Shown piece after piece: positions 1-5,411 of a stretch of DNA of 5,411 nt. The first letter of the stretch is position 1. Every line of letters starts with the position of its first letter. Both the position numbers and the translations under genes were made by a program. The DNA comes from Acidobacteriota bacterium (GTDB taxonomy: Bacteria; Acidobacteriota; Vicinamibacteria; Vicinamibacterales; UBA2999). Below the pieces are notes generated by a model. That model was not told the origin of the DNA, did no database searches, and saw only the letters and a list, made by a program, of their open reading frames with translations. The stretch lies in assembly GCA_947478985.1 (NCBI GenBank), contig CANJYC010000151.1, forward strand, positions 1-5,411, given 5' to 3'.

Positions 1-1023
1 CCCCTCGACGGTGCCGTCGTAGAGGTTCAGATGCGTCACGCGGACATCCGACGGGAGCGACTCGGGGTCCACGGCAAAGCCATGGTTCTGCGATGTGATC
101 TCAACCTTCCCCGACTGCAGTTCCTTCACGGGGTGGTTGGCGCCACGATGACCGAACTTCAGCTTGAAGGTTCTGCCGCCAAGGGCGAGCCCGAGGATCT
201 GGTGCCCCAGGCAGATGCCGAACATCGGGCGGTCGGCGGCGACCAGGGTGCGGACATGGCCAATCGCGTAGTCGACCGCGGCCGGATCGCCCGGACCGTT
301 GCTCAGGAAGATGCCGTCGGGATTCAGCGCCAGCAGGTCCGACGCGGGCGCGGTCGCCGGAAAGACGTGCACGTCGCAGCCGTAAGCATCGAGCCGGCGC
401 AGGATGTTGTATTTGATGCCGAAATCGTACGCCGCTACCTTCAGGCGCCTCGACGCTCGACGCTGAGGCTCAATGCCGAATGCCACATGCTCGGCTTCCC
501 CTGACGCCGCGGACCTGTCGCGCCACTCGAACGCCCGCGCGGTCGTGACGCCCTTGACCAGATCCGACCCGGCCATGCTGGGCAGGGCGCGCGCCTTCTC
601 CACCAGTTCACCGGGATCGACCTGCCCGGTGGCGATCATGCCGCGCATCACGCCCGCCGACCGCAACACGCGGGTCAACGCGCGGGTGTCGATATCGGCG
701 ATGGCCACGATGTGGTGTCGGACCAGGTAGTCCCGCAGGGTGCTGTCGGCTCGCCAGTTGCTCGAGACCGGCGACGCCTCGCGCATGATGAACCCGGCCA
801 CGTGCGGTGTCTGCGACTCGGCATCGCCGTCGGCCACGCCGTAGTTGCCGATCTGCGGCGCCGTCATCGTGACGATTTGCCCGGAATACGACGGGTCGGT
901 GAGTATTTCCTGGTAGCCGGTCATGCTCGTGTTGAACACGACCTCGCCGCCTGCCTCGCCGGCCGCGCCGGCGGCCGTGCCGCGATACCAGGTGCCATCT
1001 TCAAGGGCCAGAATTGCGTTCAT
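1..1023 (-). CDS. carA: Carbamoyl-phosphate synthase small (glutaminase) subunit, 3' end cut by window edge
   Basis: Translating the minus strand from the ATG at 1023 gives 341 codons with no stop, running off the window at base 1. The protein opens MNAILALEDGTWYRG, followed by the CarA N-terminal signature VVFNTSMTGYQEILTDPSYS and, further on, VAIADIDTRALTR. The class I glutamine amidotransferase half follows: FLSNGPGDP, then FGICLGHQ with the nucleophile Cys271 (codon at 211-213), FGHRGANHPVK and QNHGFAV. The subunit hydrolyses glutamine and passes ammonia to CarB, which makes carbamoyl phosphate for arginine and pyrimidine synthesis in the cytosol. Compared with E. coli CarA (382 residues), about 40-45 residues are missing off the edge, including the catalytic His and Glu (HPE motif), so their presence cannot be checked. 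The gene is divergent from bshC. No strong Shine-Dalgarno precedes the ATG; the nearest purine runs are AAGAA and an adjacent GAG. Identification is secure because the similarity covers the whole visible length. Confidence 0.97.
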   Translation of the reverse strand, partial: MNAILALEDGTWYRGTAAGAAGEAGGEVVFNTSMTGYQEILTDPSYSGQIVTMTAPQIGNYGVADGDAESQTPHVAGFIMREASPVSSNWRADSTLRDYLVRHHIVAIADIDTRALTRVLRSAGVMRGMIATGQVDPGELVEKARALPSMAGSDLVKGVTTARAFEWRDRSAASGEAEHVAFGIEPQRRASRRLKVAAYDFGIKYNILRRLDAYGCDVHVFPATAPASDLLALNPDGIFLSNGPGDPAAVDYAIGHVRTLVAADRPMFGICLGHQILGLALGGRTFKLKFGHRGANHPVKELQSGKVEITSQNHGFAVDPESLPSDVRVTHLNLYDGTVEG

Positions 1024-1034
1024 CTCGGTTCTTA

Positions 1035-1040
1035 ATCTTA
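1035..1040 (-). promoter_or_regulatory. Possible -10 box for carA
   Basis: On the minus strand this reads TAAGAT, four of six matches to TATAAT, inside an AT-rich patch in otherwise GC-rich DNA. No good -35 hexamer is seen 16-18 bp upstream; a TTGACG at 1102-1107 (minus) is too far away. Transcription would begin near 1028, giving a leader of only about five bases before the ATG at 1023. This is weak evidence based on composition and position. Confidence 0.25.
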
Positions 1041-1195
1041 TCTGCCGGGCACAGGCGCGGAACCGCCCACACGCACAACGAACCTCGCTCGACGTGCCGG
1101 GCGTCAAAGCTGTCGGGAAGTGCCTCTGGAATTGCACGGATCGTAACACGCAACCTTTGGAGCATCAATGCGTTACGCTCGAATCAACCCTCGCC

Positions 1196-1225
1196 TTGAC
1201 AGTCTGTGTACGGCTCTGCAAGAGT
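1196..1225 (+). promoter_or_regulatory. Possible sigma-70 promoter for bshC
   Basis: A perfect TTGACA occupies 1196-1201, just upstream of bshC and on its strand. The best -10 at an allowed spacing is AAGAGT at 1220-1225 (18 bp spacer, three of six matches), so the -10 half is poor. Transcription would start near 1232, almost on the GTG at 1234, implying a leaderless or near-leaderless message. The same AAGAG (1220-1224) could instead be a ribosome binding site for a transcript starting further upstream, and both readings cannot easily be true together. Confidence 0.35.
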
Positions 1226-1233
1226 AGCCGACG

Positions 1234-2886
1234 GTGCTCTCCCAGTCAGGCCCGACGGCGACGACCTCGCGGCTTCCCATCGACATCCGGCGTTTTGCGT
1301 GGATCAACCGGCTCGCGTCGGACTACACGTTCGACTACGCACGGCTGTCCGAATTCTTTGCCGGGAACCCGGCCGAACCGGCGGCATGGCGTGAGGCCAT
1401 TGCCCGTGTCCAGCGGCATCAACGGCCCCGCGAGGCTGTCGCCGACGTTGTGTCGGCACAGCAGCAGCGTCGCCATGCCCCATCGGAGGCCCGGACTGCC
1501 GCTGCGCAGCTGCGCGACCCCGGTACCGTTGCCGTCGTCACCGGGCAGCAGGCCGGTCTGCTTGGCGGCCCCCTGTATACGCTGCTGAAGGCACTGACGG
1601 CCATCAAGCTGGCCGAACGCGTGCGGCAGGAGCACGGGGTTCCAGCCGTCGCCATCTTCTGGATCGATGCCGAGGACCACGACTGGGATGAAGTAAAGGC
1701 GGTCGGGCTCCTTGATGCCGACCTGAACCTCCATCACCCCTCGCTCGGCAACCCGGCTGGCGCACACGAGGGGCCGGTCGCGAGCGTGGCGCTCGACGAA
1801 TCGGTGACGCAAACGCTCGCCGCGGTCGAAGCCATGCTGCCGGCCACGGAATTCACCGCCGACCTCCTCGCCACGCTTCGCGGTATCTACCGGCCTGGCG
1901 TCGGGATGGCGGATGCCTTCGGGCGGTGGCTCGAGTCGGTGCTCGGGCCACACGGTCTGATCGTCTTCGATGCGGCGGACCGCGCGGCAAAGCCGCTGGT
2001 GGCGGACCTGTTTGCCCGCGAGATCGAATGCGCTGGTGACACCGCCCGGCTGGCCGGCGAATCCGGCGCCGCGCTGCGGGCCGGCGGCTACCACGCGCAG
2101 GTCACGCCGCAGGAATCCAGCGTGGCCCTGTTCCACCTCAACGGCGCGCGCGAGCCGATCCGTTACCAGGACGGCCGCTTCCACTGGGGCGAGGAGAGCT
2201 GCAGCCAGCCCGAGTTAATGGCGCGTGCCCGGCAGACACCGGACCAGTTCAGCCCGAACGTCCTGCTTCGCCCCCTGGTCCAGGACACGCTGTTCCCGAC
2301 GGTCTGCTATGTGGCCGGACCAAGCGAACTCGCCTATCACGGCCAACTCGGCCGCGTGTATACGGCCTTCGGTATCCCGCGCCCGCTCGTGCAGCAACGG
2401 GCGAGTGCCACGCTGCTCGACGCCAACGCCATGCGGTTCCTGGCCAGGCACGACTTCGCACTCGAGTCGCTTCGGCCGCAGGACGAGGCCGCATTGAATC
2501 AACTGCTCGAGAGTCAGCTCCCCCCGATCGTGGATGCCACGCTCGAAGACGCCGCCCGCGTCGTCCAGGAACGGATGGAGGCGCTCGCGGCGGCGGTCCC
2601 GCAGATTGACTCGACACTCGAAGCGGCCGCTCGTTCGACAGAAGGGCGCATGCAGGACGACCTCCGCAAGCTGCGCACCAAGATCATTCAGGCCTGCAAG
2701 CGCAAGGACGAGACGCTGCGGCGCCAGTTCAAGCATGCACAGGCACAGGCGTTTCCGGGCGGACACCCGCAGGAACGCGAGATCGGCTTCATCTATTTCC
2801 TGAACAAGTACGGCCCGGGACTCGTCGATCGACTGGGCGACGAGATGCCGCTCGAGATGGGCCATCACTGGGTCATCTCGATCTAG
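1234..2886 (+). CDS. bshC: Putative bacillithiol biosynthesis cysteine-adding enzyme BshC
   Basis: The 550-residue protein matches the BshC family in length (B. subtilis BshC is about 540) and in ordered motifs. These are VTGQQAGLLGGPLYT at 102-116, followed by KALTAIKLAE, then FWIDAEDHDWDEVK at 142-155, FSPNVLLRPLVQDTLFP from 339, AGPSELAYHGQL from 361, a charged helical coiled-coil-like stretch at about 415-500, and a C-terminal FIYFLNKYGPGLVDRL. The family is assigned to the last step of bacillithiol synthesis, joining cysteine to glucosaminyl-malate in the cytosol; known structures have a Rossmann-type core with a coiled coil used for dimerisation. The start is GTG: an in-frame TAG lies at 1225-1227 and no in-frame ATG occurs until about codon 200, so this is the only sensible start. 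AAGAG at 1220-1224 may act as ribosome binding site. BshA and BshB are not in the window, so whether the cell makes bacillithiol is not shown here. The PBP gene follows 31 bp downstream. Confidence 0.93.
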   Translation: MLSQSGPTATTSRLPIDIRRFAWINRLASDYTFDYARLSEFFAGNPAEPAAWREAIARVQRHQRPREAVADVVSAQQQRRHAPSEARTAAAQLRDPGTVAVVTGQQAGLLGGPLYTLLKALTAIKLAERVRQEHGVPAVAIFWIDAEDHDWDEVKAVGLLDADLNLHHPSLGNPAGAHEGPVASVALDESVTQTLAAVEAMLPATEFTADLLATLRGIYRPGVGMADAFGRWLESVLGPHGLIVFDAADRAAKPLVADLFAREIECAGDTARLAGESGAALRAGGYHAQVTPQESSVALFHLNGAREPIRYQDGRFHWGEESCSQPELMARARQTPDQFSPNVLLRPLVQDTLFPTVCYVAGPSELAYHGQLGRVYTAFGIPRPLVQQRASATLLDANAMRFLARHDFALESLRPQDEAALNQLLESQLPPIVDATLEDAARVVQERMEALAAAVPQIDSTLEAAARSTEGRMQDDLRKLRTKIIQACKRKDETLRRQFKHAQAQAFPGGHPQEREIGFIYFLNKYGPGLVDRLGDEMPLEMGHHWVISI

Positions 2887-2903
2887 CTCGCGCCGGCCTT
2901 CCC

Positions 2904-2907
2904 GGAA
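2904..2907 (+). promoter_or_regulatory. Weak ribosome binding site deciding the PBP start
   Basis: GGAA here lies 10 bases before the ATG at 2918, an acceptable spacing. The alternative in-frame TTG at 2909 would be only one base away, so the ATG is preferred. The motif is short and the call is tentative. Confidence 0.35.
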
Positions 2908-2917
2908 TTTGGCAGCC

Positions 2918-5311
2918 ATGACTGAAAAGACGTCACGGAAGGGCGGACCGTCTCGGCCGCCGTTCGCCGCCCGCCCGCGATGGGCACGCTACGGCGCGTA
3001 CGCCCTCGGTGCGATGGCGGTCGTCGTGCTGGCGGTCCTGGCCTACTTCTACTTCTCCTTTTCCGCGCTCATCGACGCGCGCCTCAACGGCGAGCGCGAA
3101 CGGACCCTGCCCCGCGTCTATGCCCGGCCGGTGGAACTGCGGCGCGGGCAATCGTTAAGCCAGCTGGAGCTCCTGACCCGCCTGAACGATCTCGGCTACG
3201 CGCAACGGGCGCGCGCGGAGGTCCCAGGCGAGTTCGCAGTCTCTGGCACGGTCGTCACGATCACGCCCCGCAGCGGCGACCAGGCCGGAAAGACCGTCCG
3301 TGTCGGTTTTGCCGCCACGCCCGCGGCAACCCGCGGAGGCGTCCGGCCGCAAGCGCCGCGCACCATCCAGGGCATTGAGGTCATCAGCGGGGGGAAGACC
3401 ACGGGCGAGCGGACCGATGTCGTGCGTCTCGACTCCCCGCTGCTCACGGCGCTGATGACCAACGGAGGACGCGAAAAACGGCGCCGGGTGCCGCTGTCCA
3501 CAATCCCCGACTACATGCAGCGGGCCGTTCTGTCGATCGAGGACCAGGGCTTCTACTCGCATCCGGGCATCAACCCGTTCCGACTCGTGGCGGCGATGTT
3601 TACCAACGCCTTCGGTGACAATCCAAACGTCGTCGGCTACAGCACGATCACGCAGCAGCTCTCGCGCATGTTCTTTCTGTCTGATGAATTCAATGCCGAG
3701 CTGCAGAGCGGCGATCGCGGGCGGACGTGGACCTCTTACGGCCGCAAGATGCGCGAAATGATGATGTCGCTCGTGCTCGAGCGGCGCGCGTCGAAGGACG
3801 AAATTCTCGAGCTGTACCTCAACGACGTCTACCTGGGACAGCGGGGATCGTTTGCGATCCACGGCGTAGCGGAAGCCGCCAGACTGTTCTTCGGCAAGGA
3901 CGTCGCCAACCTCAGCCTGAGCGAGGCGGCCGTGATCGCGGGCGTCATCCAGAGCCCGGCCAGCCGCTCGCCCTTCACCAACGCGCAGCGCGCGGTCGAA
4001 CGCCGCAACCTGGTTCTGCGGGCGATGGCCGAGGAGGAATACATCACGGAGGATGCCGAGCGGCGCGCCGTGCGGGAGCCGTTGCAGGTGGTGGCCCGAT
4101 CGATCGACAACGAGGCCCCGTATTTCGTGGACATGGTGAGCGACCAGATCGCGACCTCGTTTCCGGGGGTGACCGCCCAGCTCGGACGCGTCGACGTGTT
4201 CACCACCCTCGACCTCAACCTGCAGCGTGCCGCGCTCGACGCCGTGCGCAGTGGTCTCGCCAACGCCGACAGGCTGCTCTCCCGCCGCAGGCGCCCGCGT
4301 CGGGCCCAGGCGGCGCTCATTGCCGTTGACCCGCGCAGCGGCGACATCCTCGCCATGGTCGGCGGACGCTCCTATAACCAGTCGCAATACAACCGCGCCA
4401 TCGTGTCGCGCCGCCAGCCGGGTTCCGTCTTCAAGCCGTTCGTGTTTCTGGCCGCCTTCGAGCAGGCGCTGGCGGAGGGACGCACGGATCTGACCGCCGC
4501 CTCACTGACCGCGGACGAGCCGACCACGTTCACCTTCGATGATCAGGTCTGGGAGCCGAAGAACTACGACGACTATGACGGGCTGATCACCTGGCGGCGC
4601 GCGCTGGCCATGTCCCGAAATCTCGGCACGATCCATGTCGGTGAGACCATTGGATTCAACAACGTCGCCGCGGTCTGGAAGAGGGTCGGCGTCGGCACGC
4701 CACCGCAGGCGTTCCCGTCGATCACGCTCGGCGTCTTTGAGCTGACGCCCATCGAGGTGGCGCAGGCCTACACGCTCTTCGTCAATGGCGGCGACGTGCG
4801 ACCGCTGCGCGCGATTCAGCACATCGAGACGGCCACGTCTGACCTCAAGCCGAAAGTGGCACCCACGAGACACGTGGCGAGCCCGACGTCCGCCTACCTC
4901 ACGACCAACATGATGCGCAGCGTTCTCAATGAGGGCACCGGCGCGTCCGCGAGAAGCAACGGATTCACACAGGACGCAGCCGGGAAGAGCGGCACGACGA
5001 ACGAACTGCGCGATGCGTGGTTCGTGGGATTCACCCCGGAACTGCTCACAGTCGTCTGGGTGGGACTCGACGACAATCAGCCGGTCGGCCTGAGCGGATC
5101 GCAGGCGGCACTCCCCATCTGGACCGAATTCATGAAAGCGGCCCTCGCCGGTCATCCGAGCATCCCCTTCACCGTGCCCGCCGGCATCACGTTCGCCGAA
5201 ATCGACCGTGATACCGGCAAGCTCGCGCTCCCGGGCTGCCCGCGTACCTACAACGAGTCGTTCCTCTCCGGGACCGAGCCGACTGAGTCCTGCGAGCTCC
5301 ATCGCTGGTAG
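2918..5311 (+). CDS. Bifunctional class A penicillin-binding protein, PBP1B-like (glycosyltransferase and transpeptidase)
   Basis: The 797-residue protein starts with a short basic cytoplasmic tail (about 1-24) and one membrane segment (about 25-48). A UB2H-like domain follows (about 66-150; it begins LPRVYARPVELRRGQSLSQL and includes PGEFAVSG), the feature that marks PBP1B relatives. The GT51 glycosyltransferase domain (about 195-376) has SIEDQGFYSHPG with general base Glu208, GYSTITQQL, RKMRE with Glu280, KDEILELYLNDVYLG and AAVIAGVIQSPASRSPF. The transpeptidase (about 462-740) has GSVFKPF with acylated Ser503 and Lys506, SRN at 566-568 and KSGTT at 690-694. It would polymerise lipid II into glycan strands and crosslink the peptides on the outer face of the cytoplasmic membrane. 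Both active sites look intact. Oddities are about 14 extra residues before RKMRE, Ser instead of the commoner Thr in the KTG motif, and a C-terminal tail with Cys774 and Cys792. I chose ATG 2918 over TTG 2909 on ribosome-binding-site spacing. The gene lies 31 bp after bshC, probably in one transcript. Confidence 0.95.
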   Translation: MTEKTSRKGGPSRPPFAARPRWARYGAYALGAMAVVVLAVLAYFYFSFSALIDARLNGERERTLPRVYARPVELRRGQSLSQLELLTRLNDLGYAQRARAEVPGEFAVSGTVVTITPRSGDQAGKTVRVGFAATPAATRGGVRPQAPRTIQGIEVISGGKTTGERTDVVRLDSPLLTALMTNGGREKRRRVPLSTIPDYMQRAVLSIEDQGFYSHPGINPFRLVAAMFTNAFGDNPNVVGYSTITQQLSRMFFLSDEFNAELQSGDRGRTWTSYGRKMREMMMSLVLERRASKDEILELYLNDVYLGQRGSFAIHGVAEAARLFFGKDVANLSLSEAAVIAGVIQSPASRSPFTNAQRAVERRNLVLRAMAEEEYITEDAERRAVREPLQVVARSIDNEAPYFVDMVSDQIATSFPGVTAQLGRVDVFTTLDLNLQRAALDAVRSGLANADRLLSRRRRPRRAQAALIAVDPRSGDILAMVGGRSYNQSQYNRAIVSRRQPGSVFKPFVFLAAFEQALAEGRTDLTAASLTADEPTTFTFDDQVWEPKNYDDYDGLITWRRALAMSRNLGTIHVGETIGFNNVAAVWKRVGVGTPPQAFPSITLGVFELTPIEVAQAYTLFVNGGDVRPLRAIQHIETATSDLKPKVAPTRHVASPTSAYLTTNMMRSVLNEGTGASARSNGFTQDAAGKSGTTNELRDAWFVGFTPELLTVVWVGLDDNQPVGLSGSQAALPIWTEFMKAALAGHPSIPFTVPAGITFAEIDRDTGKLALPGCPRTYNESFLSGTEPTESCELHRW

Positions 5312-5320
5312 AGCTCGCGG
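5290..5320 (+). terminator. Hairpin straddling the PBP stop codon
   Basis: Bases 5290-5299 pair with 5311-5320 in a 10-bp stem (one U-G wobble, eight contiguous Watson-Crick pairs in GCGAGCTC/GAGCTCGC) with an 11-base loop. The stem contains the last base of the TAG stop at 5309-5311. No T-run follows, so this is not a classical intrinsic terminator. It may be an atypical terminator or an mRNA 3'-end structure, or may simply reflect two copies of the self-complementary GAGCTC. Confidence 0.35.
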
Positions 5321-5330
5321 CTTCGGGTTC

Positions 5331-5349
5331 GGCCGGGCCGCCCCCGGCT
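5331..5349 (+). terminator. GC-rich hairpin after the PBP gene
   Basis: GCCGGG at 5332-5337 pairs perfectly with CCCGGC at 5343-5348 around a five-base loop, and a G-T wobble extends the stem by one pair. TTATAATC follows it rather than a run of T. It could help end the bshC-PBP transcript, but it also falls inside the spacer of the promoter proposed at 5350-5355. Confidence 0.35.
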
Positions 5350-5355
5350 TATAAT
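5350..5355 (+). promoter_or_regulatory. Consensus -10 box for a gene beyond the right edge
   Basis: A perfect TATAAT stands in very GC-rich DNA just downstream of the PBP gene. The matching -35 position (about 5327-5333, GTTCGGC) is poor. Transcription would begin near 5362 and run rightwards. No start codon with a good ribosome binding site is visible before the window ends, so the gene served, if any, is off the edge. Confidence 0.45.
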
Positions 5356-5411
5356 CAAAGCAGTTCATAGCTGCCCTTACCCAAGGTTTCCCCCGAGCTC
5401 ACGGATCGGTC

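Larger units (their letters stand above)
1024..1233. other. Divergent intergenic region between carA and bshC
   Basis: This gap of 210 bp separates two divergent start codons and holds no supportable gene; the small ORFs crossing it lack family resemblance and overlap carA or bshC. It contains a TTGACA box facing bshC at 1196-1201 and a TAAGAT box facing carA at 1035-1040. A loose inverted repeat, CGTAAC at 1142-1147 and GTTACG at 1172-1177, lies between them. I see no clear riboswitch, pyrimidine attenuator or leader peptide upstream of carA. Confidence 0.8.
5312..5411. other. Non-coding stretch at the right edge
   Basis: About 100 bp after the PBP stop contain the downstream arm of the first hairpin, the second hairpin, the TATAAT box and a third GAGCTC copy at 5395-5400. 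No coding region is supported, and the stretch is probably the 5' region of the next gene. Confidence 0.6.

Noticed and set aside
1142..1177. Inverted repeat CGTAAC ... GTTACG as an operator or terminator
   Set aside because: The six-base arms are separated by 24 bases and are imperfect beyond the core, so chance is a sufficient explanation without conservation data.
31..1588. Several overlapping plus-strand frames covering carA and running into bshC
   Set aside because: They lie opposite carA or out of frame with bshC, both of which are firmly identified. Their translations are Arg/Pro/Ala-rich without motifs.
1246..2184. A 312-codon open frame on the minus strand inside bshC
   Set aside because: It is a composition-driven shadow of bshC with no family resemblance and no plausible ribosome binding site.
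2909..2917. TTG at 2909 as the PBP start, adding three residues
   Set aside because: The only ribosome-binding-like motif would be one base away, whereas the ATG at 2918 has normal spacing. The difference does not affect any domain.
3155..4387. A 410-codon open frame on the minus strand inside the PBP gene
   Set aside because: It is antisense to a gene with clear domain motifs, its translation shows no recognisable family, and long antisense frames are expected in GC-rich DNA.
4502..5368. A 288-codon minus-strand frame whose start lies beyond the PBP stop
   Set aside because: Nearly all of it is antisense to the transpeptidase domain. The translation is Arg/Glu/Gly-rich low-information sequence, and the TATAAT nearby points the other way.
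1..5411. A novel defence, mobile or biosynthetic system
   Set aside because: All three genes belong to well-known families. There are no repeats, recombinases, toxin-like genes or compositional breaks to support such a system.

Overview
The window is GC-rich bacterial chromosome with dense, ordinary gene content: three protein genes and two short non-coding stretches. Reading from the left, these are the 5' part of carA on the minus strand, a divergent intergenic region of about 210 bp, and then bshC and a bifunctional class A penicillin-binding protein of the PBP1B type, both on the plus strand. About 100 bp of non-coding DNA follow at the right edge. No mobile element, tRNA, rRNA, CRISPR array or integration scar is visible.

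The organism is inferred, not shown. High GC, a bacillithiol-type BshC, a UB2H-bearing PBP1B-like protein and consensus-like sigma-70 promoter boxes suit a GC-rich diderm lineage outside the Firmicutes. Acidobacteriota (Vicinamibacteria-like) is my best guess, but this rests on general similarity and needs a database search.

Layout: 1-1023 (-) is the carbamoyl-phosphate synthase glutaminase subunit. It is cut by the window edge, so the last roughly 40-45 residues, including the catalytic His/Glu, lie outside. 1024-1233 is the divergent promoter region, with a perfect TTGACA box facing bshC and a TAAGAT box facing carA, both very close to their start codons. 1234-2886 (+) is BshC, the putative cysteine-adding enzyme of bacillithiol synthesis. 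2918-5311 (+) is the peptidoglycan glycosyltransferase/transpeptidase. 5290-5349 holds two hairpins, the first spanning the PBP stop codon, and a perfect TATAAT box at 5350-5355 probably serves a gene beyond the window.

The bshC and PBP genes are 31 bp apart in the same direction and are probably co-transcribed. Their products act in different processes (low-molecular-weight thiol synthesis in the cytosol and cell-wall synthesis at the membrane), and I see no direct biochemical link. carA feeds arginine and pyrimidine synthesis and is a separate unit. I find no convincing new system here. The points most worth a second look are the enlarged loop in the glycosyltransferase domain, the very short leaders in the divergent promoter region, and the hairpin/promoter arrangement after the PBP gene.
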